NCBI GenBank assembly: GCA_025060395.1
Contig: JANXCC010000011.1
Coordinates: 1-46,547, forward strand
DNA from: Candidatus Bipolaricaulota bacterium
GTDB lineage: Bacteria > Bipolaricaulota > Bipolaricaulia > RBG-16-55-9 > DRXL01
Direction of reading: 5' to 3'
DNA: 46,547 nt
This document shows, piece by piece, positions 16,279 through 24,580 of the stretch. Every line of letters starts with the position of its first letter. The first letter of the stretch is position 1. The position numbers and the translations under genes are program-made. A model generated the notes under the pieces. It saw only the letters and a program-made list of their open reading frames with translations. It did no database searches and was not told the origin of the DNA.

Positions 16279-16971
16279 ATGGAGCCTATCGAGATCAAGG
16301 TTTTAGACAAGGGCTTTGTGCGGCTCATTAATTTTCTAGGCGGGGACGAGACAGTCGTGCTGGCGGCGCGGGTCTCCACAGGCAAAGGCCTCAAGGGCGA
16401 AGAGCATGATAAAAAGCTCATTCACTATCTGATGAAACACCGTCACGAGACGCCGTTTGAGCACTCGGTCTTTCAATTTCATATCTCGTGTCCGCTCTTT
16501 GTCGCACGCCAATGGTTTCGGCACAGAATTGCGAGCTACAACGAACGTTCGGGACGTTATGTCGAGTACGAAGACGAGTTCTACCTTCCTGAAAGACTTC
16601 GTCTTCAATCCAAGTCCAACAAGCAAGCGAGTGAGTTCGGCGAGATCCCCAACGAACAAGAGCTCTTAAGAATGATCCAAGAGACGTATGATCTCGTCTA
16701 TGAGCGATACAAAAGATTATTAGCTGCGGGAGTCGCGCGGGAGCTGGCGCGGGCGATCTTGCCCTTGTCGCTCTACACGCAGTTCTATTGGACGATCAAT
16801 GCGCGGTCGCTGATGAATTTTATTAATTTGCGGGCAGACGCGAGCGCGCAGTGGGAGATTCGTCAGTACGCTGAAGCGATCGCAAAGATCTTTAAAGCGA
16901 AGATGCCTTGGACATGGGAGGCGTTCGTACAGCACGTCTGGAAAGGAGAGAACCCGGCGATCACGTTTTGA
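16279..16971 (+). CDS. thyX: Flavin-dependent thymidylate synthase ThyX
   Basis: 230 residues. It converts dUMP to dTMP using methylene-tetrahydrofolate, with FAD as hydride carrier. The ThyX signature RHRIASYNERSGRY lies at residues 81-94. Other expected parts are RHETPFEHSVFQFH and the C-terminal NARSLMNFINLRAD. The start at 16279 is supported by AAGGAGGG; the 23 codons upstream overlap the promoter. No thyA is visible in the window. Confidence 0.96.
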   Translation: MEPIEIKVLDKGFVRLINFLGGDETVVLAARVSTGKGLKGEEHDKKLIHYLMKHRHETPFEHSVFQFHISCPLFVARQWFRHRIASYNERSGRYVEYEDEFYLPERLRLQSKSNKQASEFGEIPNEQELLRMIQETYDLVYERYKRLLAAGVARELARAILPLSLYTQFYWTINARSLMNFINLRADASAQWEIRQYAEAIAKIFKAKMPWTWEAFVQHVWKGENPAITF

Positions 16972-17010
16972 ATTTGCCTTCGAGTTCTCTTTGCGTTAGA
17001 AATAGAAGTG

Positions 17011-17091
17011 ATGGCTGAGCTGATCTATGAAGGCAAGCACGACGAGGACCGCAAGAAGGCAGCGACCGTGCTAGTGACGTTTAGAAATTAG
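17011..17091 (+). CDS. Possible 26-residue ORF between thyX and the nuclease-fold gene
   Basis: ATG to TAG encodes a 26-residue charged peptide beginning MAELIYEGKHDEDRKK. A GAAG lies close upstream, but the ribosome site is weak. It may be a small gene or the worn end of a lost gene. I do not recognise it. Confidence 0.25.
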   Translation: MAELIYEGKHDEDRKKAATVLVTFRN

Positions 17092-17099
17092 GGAAAAGC

Positions 17100-17978
17100 A
17101 TGCAGGCTCTGTTAGAAGCTATCAAGAGAATTCAGCAGTGTATTGAGATTCATAAGGATAGATTGAGTCGTAATGAGATGTTAACACGCTATGCGCTTAT
17201 TGACCCTCTGCTGCGAGCTTTAGGTTGGGATACAGAAGATCCAGACCAGCTAGAGCCAGAGTTCGTCACACAGCAAGGTCGCCCAGACTACACTCTTCGG
17301 CATAATGGACAAGCTTTCATCCTTGTTGAAGCTAAAAAGCTTGGGAGCGATCTGAGCGATGCGCGTGATTCTGGCTTCAAATATTGCTGGCAGAATAAGG
17401 TGCCTTTCTATGTGATCACAGATGGCAATATATGGGAACTTCATGATCTACGGGAAATGGGAGGCAAGCAGATATTTCGGGCGTGCCTTATGGAAGATAA
17501 CATAGGGGATGCTGCTCGTCACTTGCTCGCGCTATGGCGTCCAGCTATGCCTGTGGTGCAAGCTGGTCTTCCAATCATCCTGGAGCCAACTTCGCGCGAG
17601 CATCCTAGTCCTCAACAGTTGAGATCTTCTTTGAGCTTGCAAGAACTACGATCCAAGGTGAGATCCGGACGAGAGCCACCCAAGAGCATTATCTTCCCAG
17701 ATGGATCAACTCGGCCATTAAATTCATGGAAGGATCTGCTTGTTGCCGTGGCTCGATTCTCTCTGCCCTATTTGCAGCAAAGGAATGAAATACCTCTGCG
17801 AGGGCGAAGAGGAAAGGGATTTCTGATCGGTCGCTCTAAGGATATGCGTAGTCCCAAGAAGTTGGATAATCGCCTTTTTGTGGAAACACACGACAGTGCT
17901 AAGGGATGTGTGCGCCGCGCTTGTCAGATTCTAGAAGCAGCTGGTATTGATTTAGAGAAAATAAGAGTTGAGGTTTAG
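17100..17978 (+). CDS. Orphan type I restriction HsdR-N-like (PD-(D/E)XK) protein
   Basis: 292 residues. The N-terminal nuclease fold shows GRPDYTL (D63) and ILVEAKK (E77, K79), the PD-(D/E)XK core, then a PFYVITDGNIWELHDL strand pair typical of HSDR_N domains. The last 110 residues form a second domain (IIFPDGSTRPLNSWKDLLV, ending VRRACQILEAAGID). No helicase motor, methylase or specificity gene lies beside it, so it is an orphan. Base composition is AT-richer than the flanks, which suggests transfer. It could be a defence nuclease, but function is unproven. Confidence 0.8.
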   Translation: MQALLEAIKRIQQCIEIHKDRLSRNEMLTRYALIDPLLRALGWDTEDPDQLEPEFVTQQGRPDYTLRHNGQAFILVEAKKLGSDLSDARDSGFKYCWQNKVPFYVITDGNIWELHDLREMGGKQIFRACLMEDNIGDAARHLLALWRPAMPVVQAGLPIILEPTSREHPSPQQLRSSLSLQELRSKVRSGREPPKSIIFPDGSTRPLNSWKDLLVAVARFSLPYLQQRNEIPLRGRRGKGFLIGRSKDMRSPKKLDNRLFVETHDSAKGCVRRACQILEAAGIDLEKIRVEV

Positions 17979-17985
17979 AAGTATA

Positions 17986-18597
17986 ATGAGCCACAATCAA
18001 GCTATGAGGAAGTCCCTTACAGTCTTGTTAGTCGGCTTAGTAATCGGCTTCGTTCTCGGCTGGTTGGCAAGTTCATACTCAAACATCGAGCGTCCGTCTG
18101 CACCTCAAGGCTTCAGCGCCCCCGACGCACCCATCACGACGTACTTTTCTCCCTCACCAGAGCCGGAGAAAGCCATCATTCAAGCGCTGCGAAGCGCTCA
18201 GAAGTCCGTCCACGCCGCGCTCTACCAGCTCACCGATCCGGAGATCGCCGAAACTTTAACAGAGATCGCTGCGCGCGGGATCGAACTGAAAATTCTCCTA
18301 GACGACGAGCCAAGCAAGGGCAGCAAGGGCTGTTTCTTGCTGAATGCCGGCATCCTTGTTAAACAGTACGTAGACTCCGGAATCATGCATCATAAGTTCG
18401 CCGTCGTCGATGGCACGCTTGTCATAACGGGATCATATAACTGGACCACAGCAGCGCAAGTCCGCAATGAAGAGAATCTCTTAATAATCCAAAGCCCAGA
18501 ACTCGCTCACGCTTTTGAGAGCGAGTTTCAAAAGCTTTGGACGCACAAGAAAGCCCAAACCCTTACACAAGCAGACTGCGCTTCACCGGAACAGTAG
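17986..18597 (+). CDS. Membrane-anchored PLD-family nuclease (Nuc-like, single HKD)
   Basis: About 203 residues. An N-terminal span (LTVLLVGLVIGFVLGWLA) puts the domain outside the cytoplasm. One phospholipase D motif is present, MHHKFAVVDG (H135, K137, D142), followed by GSYNWT. Single-HKD proteins of this size dimerise to form an active site; relatives are nucleases such as Nuc. The start is the ATG at 17986 (18004 is the alternative). No ribosome site is visible. The 3' end overlaps sodC tail to tail by 15 bp. Confidence 0.88.
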   Translation: MSHNQAMRKSLTVLLVGLVIGFVLGWLASSYSNIERPSAPQGFSAPDAPITTYFSPSPEPEKAIIQALRSAQKSVHAALYQLTDPEIAETLTEIAARGIELKILLDDEPSKGSKGCFLLNAGILVKQYVDSGIMHHKFAVVDGTLVITGSYNWTTAAQVRNEENLLIIQSPELAHAFESEFQKLWTHKKAQTLTQADCASPEQ

Positions 18598-19200
18598 CAG
18601 CCAGATGACAAGCGCTGCCGCAGCGAGAAGCAACAGTGCCGAGAACACGCCTCCGATCCTAAGTGAGGCTCCCTTCATTGGGGTAATAACTCCGCAGAGC
18701 ACCCGCGCGCCGCTGTTGCCTGCTGGGTCTGTGATCTGATCGTCTGGGTTTGCGTGAATGACCAGAGAGCTTCCATCTTCGTCGAAGAGCGAGAGCTCCC
18801 CAGGCGTCAGCGTCACAAGATTTGTTATGTGCTCGTAGACTATCGAGCCGTCCTCGCCCACCACGAGATTAGGGAGATCGCCGGCGTGCGGGCCATCGGG
18901 GTTGTTGAGCCCGTGCTTTTTGTTAGTAGGGTTGAAATGCGGTCCAGCAGAGAGAAAATCTGGCGGCTCGCACTTGCCCACAGCGTGAATGTGAATGCCG
19001 TGCTCGCCTGGTGATAAGCCCTTCACCGTGACGGAGATGCGCACCCCTTGAGCTTCTTGGACAAAAAGCGCCATGCCCATCACTCTGCCCTCGGCGTCGC
19101 GCAGCGGCGCCGCTGCTCGCTCGCCTACAGCCCATACAGTCATACTACCTATCAGAAGACCGACAACCACGAACACCAAGATAGTCCAGATTGATCGCAT
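18583..19200 (-). CDS. sodC: Cu/Zn superoxide dismutase, membrane-tethered at both ends
   Basis: 205 residues from the ATG at 19200, with AGAAGGGGG upstream. Metal ligands are visible: GIHIHAVGKC (copper His pair and the first disulfide Cys), GPHFNPTNKKHG, HAGDLPN (zinc ligands) and SLVIHANPDD. The second disulfide Cys is in RVLCGVI. The N-terminus has a signal or anchor. Unusually, a second hydrophobic segment (FSALLLLAAAALVIWLLL) closes the protein with a final Arg. It detoxifies superoxide outside the cytoplasm. It lies 23 bp after pruA, a likely operon. Confidence 0.93.
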   Translation of the reverse strand: MRSIWTILVFVVVGLLIGSMTVWAVGERAAAPLRDAEGRVMGMALFVQEAQGVRISVTVKGLSPGEHGIHIHAVGKCEPPDFLSAGPHFNPTNKKHGLNNPDGPHAGDLPNLVVGEDGSIVYEHITNLVTLTPGELSLFDEDGSSLVIHANPDDQITDPAGNSGARVLCGVITPMKGASLRIGGVFSALLLLAAAALVIWLLLFR

Positions 19201-19223
19201 ACTTTGCCCCCTTCTAGGATGAA

Positions 19224-20849
19224 TTAGCCCATATACGGTCGGCGCCAATCTTTGGGCGGCACGAGTGTCTCCTTGATCGTGCGCGGGGTCATCCACCGAA
19301 TGAGATTGAGCCAGGAGCCGGCTTTGTCGTTCGTCCCCGAATGTCTCGCTCCGCCAAAGGGCTGCCGCCCGACGACGGCACCCGTAGGCTTGTCATTGAT
19401 GTAGAAATTCCCCGCCGTATAGCGCAGAATCTGCTCAGCTTGGATAATCGCGTGTCGATCCTGCGCGAAGATCGAGCCAGTCAGCGCAAATTCCGTCGAC
19501 TCATCGCAGAGCTTGAGCGTCTTCTCGTACTCGTTGTCAGGATAAATATAGACAGTCAGCACTGGGCCGAAGATCTCTTCCGTCATGAGCTTGCTCTTGG
19601 GATCGCGAGAAAGAATCACGGTGGGTTGCACGAACCAGCCCTTGGAACTGTCATACTCACCGCCGTAGACGATCTCGTAGGTCTTTGAGTCTTTCTTCGC
19701 CTCTTCGATGTACGAGACGATCTTGTCGAACGCGTCTTTGGTGATGATCGCGCCCATGAAGACCGAGAGATCTTCCGTAGGGCCGACTTTGATCTTGGGA
19801 AGCTCCGTGAGAAATCGTTGTTTGAGGGCAGGCCATAGGCTCTGCGGGACGTACATGCGCGATGCAGCCGAACACTTCTGCCCTTGGTACTCGAATGCGC
19901 CGCGGATCGTGTTAGCAGCAACAGCATCGAGATCAGCTGATGGGTGTACAAAGACGAAGTCTTTGCCGCCGGTCTCGCCCACGATCCTGGGGAAATTCTT
20001 ATAGATATGGAGATTCTTCCCGATCTCGCTCCATAACTGAATAAGCGTCTCGTAGCTCCCAGTGAAGTGCAGTCCCGCGAAGTACGGGTGCTTGAGCACG
20101 ACGTCGCTGTGTTGGCTGGCAAAGGGCACAAAGTTGATAACGCCCTTGGGCAGCCCGGCCTCCATTAGTATCTGCATAATGCGATAGTTCGAGAGCAAGA
20201 CAGAGCGCGCGGGCTTCCAGAGAGCGACGTTGCCCACCAGGGCCGGGGCTGTGGGGAGATTGCCTCCGATAGAATAGAAATTAAACGGCGGCACTGCCAA
20301 GATGAAGCCCTCCAGAGGCCGCCAATCAAAACGATTGATCTCCCCGTAGATCTGATCGGGCTGCTGCTCGTAGAGAAATTGCATATAGTAGGCATTGAAG
20401 CGCCAGAAGTCGACAAGCTCAGCTAAGTCTATTTCAGCTTCAAAGGGCGTCTTAGACTGGTTGATCATAATAGCCGCGATATTTTGTATGCGTCGTGGCC
20501 CGGCTAAGAGATCAGCAGCCTTTGAGAAGATCGCCGCGCGGTCGTAGCCGTCGAGAGCTGACCAACTCTTATGCGCTTCCAACGCTGCGTCTATCGCTTG
20601 GCGCAGCTCGGCAGCACTGGCCAGGTGCGCCCGCGCGAGGACTCTCTTATGGTCATGCGGGCAGACGACGTCGACGGTCTGGCCGGTCTTGACCGGCTCG
20701 CCATTGATAATCAAGGGGATCTCTTCGGTTTTGCTTTTGAGGGCCTCGATCTCTTTGAGGAGCTGTTCGCGTTCTGGAGTTCCTGGGGCGTACGTTGGGA
20801 TTCTATTCACGTCGTTCTGTGGCTTATCTAAATGCCAAAGCTTGCTCAT
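19224..20849 (-). CDS. pruA: 1-pyrroline-5-carboxylate (L-glutamate gamma-semialdehyde) dehydrogenase
   Basis: 541 residues, close to the mitochondrial-type (ALDH4) enzyme length. It oxidises glutamate semialdehyde to glutamate with NAD, the last step of proline and ornithine breakdown. The catalytic Cys is in YQGQKCSAAS (C326) and the general base Glu in GETGGKDF (E292). The substrate region FNFYSIGGNLPTAPALVGN is that of P5C dehydrogenases. A strong TAGGAGG precedes the ATG. No proline dehydrogenase gene is adjacent. Confidence 0.93.
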   Translation of the reverse strand: MSKLWHLDKPQNDVNRIPTYAPGTPEREQLLKEIEALKSKTEEIPLIINGEPVKTGQTVDVVCPHDHKRVLARAHLASAAELRQAIDAALEAHKSWSALDGYDRAAIFSKAADLLAGPRRIQNIAAIMINQSKTPFEAEIDLAELVDFWRFNAYYMQFLYEQQPDQIYGEINRFDWRPLEGFILAVPPFNFYSIGGNLPTAPALVGNVALWKPARSVLLSNYRIMQILMEAGLPKGVINFVPFASQHSDVVLKHPYFAGLHFTGSYETLIQLWSEIGKNLHIYKNFPRIVGETGGKDFVFVHPSADLDAVAANTIRGAFEYQGQKCSAASRMYVPQSLWPALKQRFLTELPKIKVGPTEDLSVFMGAIITKDAFDKIVSYIEEAKKDSKTYEIVYGGEYDSSKGWFVQPTVILSRDPKSKLMTEEIFGPVLTVYIYPDNEYEKTLKLCDESTEFALTGSIFAQDRHAIIQAEQILRYTAGNFYINDKPTGAVVGRQPFGGARHSGTNDKAGSWLNLIRWMTPRTIKETLVPPKDWRRPYMG

Positions 20850-20924
20850 ACTTGGTACCTCCTAAAAAGCGAGTATGCTCTATCACGTTACTGAGTCCTT
20901 AGGCAGAACGCAACTGAGTCGCGC

Positions 20925-20953
20925 AAAAAGTCTGCTAACCAAGATTAGCAGAC
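20925..20953 (-). terminator. Rho-independent terminator
   Basis: Read on the minus strand: a perfect 9-bp stem GTCTGCTAA/TTAGCAGAC with a TCTTGG loop, followed at once by TTTTT. It lies about 170 bp past the S55 peptidase stop and would end that transcript before pruA. Confidence 0.85.
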
Positions 20954-21011
20954 ATAAAGATACAAGAGCCAAAAAAGCTGAAATGCTGAAATAATATAGG
21001 TCTTCTTATAG

Positions 21012-21057
21012 CCCCTCTCTTGGCTTGGAGCGGGGAGAATCTATCGAGAATAGATTC
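21012..21057. repeat. Two hairpin-forming inverted repeats
   Basis: CCCCTCTC (21012-21019) pairs with GAGCGGGG (21028-21035), with one mismatch. A perfect 8-bp repeat, GAATCTAT/ATAGATTC (21037-21044 and 21050-21057), follows around CGAGA. Neither has a T tail. They may stabilise the 3' end of the S55 message. Confidence 0.5.
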
Positions 21058-21126
21058 CCATCCCTGGAGGGAAAGAGAACGCTTTTAAGCCAATAAGTGT
21101 AAGAAGATCGCTTCCTATCGCTCTTT

Positions 21127-23073
21127 TCATGGGCAGTAGAACGGGAACTTGCATGGCTTCTTCTCCGGCTTGGGGTCTTCGGGCTTCTCTGGCTCCGGCT
21201 CTTGTGGCTTCTCCGTCTTAATCTTTATTTCTAATGTCTTCTCTCCATAAACAAATGTTTCATTGATAGTCTGTATAGTTCTATACTCGGATTCGTTATC
21301 TTCTGAAGTTGGGGGATCTTCTGAGGTATTCGAGATGTTGACGAGCTCCACGATTAAGCTATTATTGGTTGGCATCTTCTGTAAGAAGTCGATCAGGTCA
21401 TCGAGGGAGTCGAACTCTGGAGCTTCGTCGCGATCGCTGCGCCGCGGCCCTCCAAACGCCAAAAGCGTCACGCTTGGTTGATCCAACTCCTTGGGCAGTC
21501 GCAGCTCACCCTCAATAGTCTGTTCCTCCCCTCGATAGGCTTGCAAGGTCACGGTATAGCGGACGGTCTCGCCTGGCTCGTAGCTCTCTCGCTCAGTCTT
21601 GAGAGCCTTGACGCGAAGAGACTTGACGGCACGCTGCACCTCAATAGCGATATCGAGTTGATTCAAACCTAAATCCCGAAACTCATTGCGGGTCAGTAGG
21701 AAGAGCGTCTGCGCAACCCGCAACGGCCCTGTGACGGCGATATCGCTTAAGCTCGCAAAGACATCCGTACGCACGAAAGGCTCGCTCAGCTCATCAGCTT
21801 CGAGAGTGTAACGTGTGATCATCGTGCCCGGGCCGATCCTGTTGAGCGTGCGATCGACAGCATCTAAGGCCCCAACTAAGAACAAGAGCGGGATTAAGCT
21901 CTCATAGTACGCGATACGAAACCGAACGCCGTTTGTGATAGCAAGGTCACGATCCTTCACAGTGAGCGAGACAGCAAGCACCCGGGGCTCAAGCGCTGTG
22001 ATCCCGCCTACCCCCTGCCAGCGATCTTCCAAGATCGTCCCAATAGTCTTGCCGGGTACGCCAAGCTTAAACGGCATCTCCAGCGACTCGACCGTGTCGA
22101 GAATATACGCGTCAGTCAAGAAGAACTCCGTCTCGCCTGCGGGCAGGAACCAGTGCCCAAATCCCAACAGAATGTTCTCTTCGATATACGAGACCGTCCC
22201 GAACGCTCCAGCAGTGAAGTCACCGTCGGTGAGCATGACGCCAAAGGGGCTACCCTCTTGGAGCTCAAGGGGCTCGTTCGTGTAGGCTGAGGCATAAGCC
22301 GCTCCTCCAGAAAACCCTGTTGGTAATACGCGAAGGCCATAGCGCTCTTCAAGTCCTTGTGAGAGTTCTTGGATGAAGTCTTCTCGCGAGATGGATAGGA
22401 GTGCCTGGCGCATGCCCGCCGCGCGCACCTTTCCCTCGCTGATGCCGGCCTTAAGATACTGAAGTGCTCGGCCCGTAAGGCCTGATACGAGTAGCGGTGT
22501 TGCCGCAGCTTCGATGAAGACCGTCTCAGGGCGGGCAGCCTGCTCGCTGGGCGAGGGCATGTGTGAGACGAGCTCGATCTGCTTGCGCCGGCCGTCTATC
22601 TCCACAGAGCCGATAACCCCATAGGGAATATCGGGAGCAGAGCCAAGTCTCTTCTGAGCCTTCTCTTTGAGGGGATCGACCAAGGCAAGCATCGTCTCGA
22701 TAGGGCGCACCAAGGCGATAGGATCTGCGCCAACTTGGAACCCCCAGGAGCCCCATAGCGCTCCTGCTAACTTATTATTAATATAGATTGGGCTGCCGCT
22801 CATCCCCGCGGCGATTCCACCTGCTTGGCGGATCGTCAGCCCGCTGACCCGAACGACTATGTGATCGTCCAAAATCCCAGGGTTGTCAATGACGTTGATG
22901 ACCTTGACCGAAAAAGTTTGTATCTCGTTGCCCTTGATGACCGTCTTGCCGAAGCCCTCCATGCCCGGCTGGATCTCGCTGAACGGGATGATTCGACTTT
23001 GCGCATCACTCAGATGAGCACTATAGCTCAGCATCAAGAGCGCCCCAAGCGCTGCGGCTTTGATAAGCCTCAC
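21127..23073 (-). CDS. Secreted SpoIVB-type (S55) serine peptidase domain protein
   Basis: 648 residues from a GTG start at 23073 with a strong AAGGAGGAG. A signal peptide occupies about the first 24 residues. The S55 domain follows, with the catalytic serine in IAAGMSGSPIY (S92) and a second block LLGFGHWFLPAGETEFF near residue 300. A beta-rich C-terminal region (ESYEPGETVRYTV) and a charged Glu/Pro/Lys-rich tail close it. SpoIVB itself signals during sporulation, but S55 proteins occur in non-sporulating lineages with unknown roles. It is a paralogue of the fragment at 1-888. It lies 21 bp after fdxA. Confidence 0.88.
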   Translation of the reverse strand: MRLIKAAALGALLMLSYSAHLSDAQSRIIPFSEIQPGMEGFGKTVIKGNEIQTFSVKVINVIDNPGILDDHIVVRVSGLTIRQAGGIAAGMSGSPIYINNKLAGALWGSWGFQVGADPIALVRPIETMLALVDPLKEKAQKRLGSAPDIPYGVIGSVEIDGRRKQIELVSHMPSPSEQAARPETVFIEAAATPLLVSGLTGRALQYLKAGISEGKVRAAGMRQALLSISREDFIQELSQGLEERYGLRVLPTGFSGGAAYASAYTNEPLELQEGSPFGVMLTDGDFTAGAFGTVSYIEENILLGFGHWFLPAGETEFFLTDAYILDTVESLEMPFKLGVPGKTIGTILEDRWQGVGGITALEPRVLAVSLTVKDRDLAITNGVRFRIAYYESLIPLLFLVGALDAVDRTLNRIGPGTMITRYTLEADELSEPFVRTDVFASLSDIAVTGPLRVAQTLFLLTRNEFRDLGLNQLDIAIEVQRAVKSLRVKALKTERESYEPGETVRYTVTLQAYRGEEQTIEGELRLPKELDQPSVTLLAFGGPRRSDRDEAPEFDSLDDLIDFLQKMPTNNSLIVELVNISNTSEDPPTSEDNESEYRTIQTINETFVYGEKTLEIKIKTEKPQEPEPEKPEDPKPEKKPCKFPFYCP

Positions 23074-23094
23074 AATAGACTCCTCCTTGGGCTT

Positions 23095-23355
23095 TTACTT
23101 CTTATAATATTGCGCGTTGATCTGGATAAAATGCCTCCATTGTTCGGGGACGTCCTCTTCTGGGAAGATCGCTTGTTCAGGGCAGACTGCGGCACACGCC
23201 CCACAGTTGATGCATGTAGCTGGGTCGATATAGAGCTGGCGCACGTTGGGGAAGTCGGGCTCGTCGGGTCGCGGATGAATGCAATCCACAGGGCAAACTT
23301 GCACACAGTCGGTGTGCTTTTTATCGATGCACGGCTGACAGATAACGAACGCCAT
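23095..23355 (-). CDS. fdxA: 7Fe-type ferredoxin (FdxA-like)
   Basis: 86 residues carrying cysteines at 6, 9, 17, 21, 25, 48, 51, 54 and 58. The C9-x7-C17-x3-C21-P and C48-x2-C51-x2-C54-x3-C58-P arrangement matches the [3Fe-4S][4Fe-4S] ferredoxins related to Azotobacter FdI, and the C-terminal EEDVPEQWRHFIQINA also matches. It is a soluble low-potential electron carrier. It sits first in an operon with the S55 protein, an odd pairing. Confidence 0.92.
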   Translation of the reverse strand: MAFVICQPCIDKKHTDCVQVCPVDCIHPRPDEPDFPNVRQLYIDPATCINCGACAAVCPEQAIFPEEDVPEQWRHFIQINAQYYKK

Positions 23356-23413
23356 GATACCTCCTTAGGCCTCTCCCCCCGGCAGTATAGCAGACTGTTC
23401 TAGTCCGAGCAAC

Positions 23414-24481
23414 TCAGAATCGGGTGAAGCTCATCTTCTCGTCGATCTGGGCAACTGTATAGGCGATGAGCTTATACGCGTTTTCTAGATCTGAGAGCGA
23501 GACGAGCTCGCACGGGCTGTGCATATAGCGATTGGGCACGGAGACAAGCCCTGCGGCGATCCCTGCACGGGTCATCTGCATGGCGTACGCATCGGTGCCC
23601 ATCCCACGCGGCTCGCCGTTGAGCTGATAGGGGATCTTGTGCTCTTGGGCTGTCTTTATTAAGAGCTCAACAACTTTGTGATTGTACGTCGGCCCGCGAC
23701 CGATCATCGGGCCGTGGCCCACTTTGGCTGCGCCGACGCGCTTTTGTTCTTCGGCCATCGTTGGGAAGTCTGTTGCAAACCCGACGTCGACAGCAATGCC
23801 CACTAACGGATCGATGCCGTAGGCGCTGGTATGCGCGCCCCGCAGCCCAACCTCTTCTTGGACGGTCGCGACAGCATAGACTTCGGCTTTGGGCTTGAGC
23901 TTGGCGAGCATTCGTGCTGCTTCAAGCACTACGAATGCCCCAGCTTTGTCATCGAAGCCACGCGAGACCACAAGGCCGTTCCTCAACTCGAGAAAGCCAT
24001 AGTCAATAACAGCGGGATCGCCGATGCGCACGAGCTTTTCGGCTTCGGCCTTGTCCTTGGCACCGATATCGATCCAGAGCTCTTCGATCTTGGTGACTCT
24101 ATTGCGATCTTCTTCTTTAATTAAGTGAATGGGCTTCTTGCCGATGACACCGGGGATCTTGCCGTTTTGGGTGCGAATCCAGACGCGCTGGCCCTGGACG
24201 ATTTGGGGATCCCACCCGCCGATCTGTCCAAAATAGAGAAAGCCCTGATCGTCGATGTGCGTGATCATAAAGCCGATCTCGTCCATATGTCCGGCGAGCA
24301 TCACTCTAGGCTTGCCGCCCCCATTGACGACAGCGATGACGTTGCCTTGAGTATCTGAGCGCACTTCATCGGCAAACGTTCTGGCTTCATCGGCCCAGAC
24401 CTGAGCAGCTTCATCCTCATATCCCGAGGGACTGACAGTCGCTAAGAGTCTTTTGAGAAAATCAAGCGAGCGTGGCTCCAT
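23414..24481 (-). CDS. M42-family metallo-aminopeptidase
   Basis: 355 residues. Ligand regions of the M42 family are all present: AGHMDEIGF, RGFDDKAGAF, the catalytic TVQEEVGLRGA, AVDVGFATD, and the late histidine in YMHSPCE. These cobalt- or zinc-dependent enzymes form large tetrahedral complexes (TET-like) that trim peptides. AAGGAGG precedes the ATG, and TATAAT on the minus strand (24514-24519) is the likely -10 box. It is divergent from alaS. Confidence 0.93.
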   Translation of the reverse strand: MEPRSLDFLKRLLATVSPSGYEDEAAQVWADEARTFADEVRSDTQGNVIAVVNGGGKPRVMLAGHMDEIGFMITHIDDQGFLYFGQIGGWDPQIVQGQRVWIRTQNGKIPGVIGKKPIHLIKEEDRNRVTKIEELWIDIGAKDKAEAEKLVRIGDPAVIDYGFLELRNGLVVSRGFDDKAGAFVVLEAARMLAKLKPKAEVYAVATVQEEVGLRGAHTSAYGIDPLVGIAVDVGFATDFPTMAEEQKRVGAAKVGHGPMIGRGPTYNHKVVELLIKTAQEHKIPYQLNGEPRGMGTDAYAMQMTRAGIAAGLVSVPNRYMHSPCELVSLSDLENAYKLIAYTVAQIDEKMSFTRF

Positions 24482-24536
24482 AGAGCTAGCCTCCTTGCAA
24501 AGAGTTATGGGGTATTATAACGAGACATGAGCAGGC

Positions 24537-24565
24537 TTGCACAATTTCGCTTGCTCGATTACACT
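24537..24565 (+). promoter_or_regulatory. alaS promoter, very short leader
   Basis: TTGCAC (24537-24542), 17 bp, TACACT (24560-24565); the ATG is at 24581 with no ribosome-binding sequence between. It shares 17 of 19 bases (24551-24569) with the transporter promoter at 14680-14698. Confidence 0.65.
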
Positions 24566-24580
24566 TAAGTCCTGATCCCT

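Noticed and set aside
17100-17978. Complete type I restriction enzyme
   Set aside because: Only the N-terminal nuclease-like domain is present; no helicase, methylase or specificity gene adjoins it.
22825-23403. 192-codon plus-strand ORF opposite the S55 protein and fdxA
   Set aside because: Antisense to fdxA, whose cysteine pattern is unmistakable.
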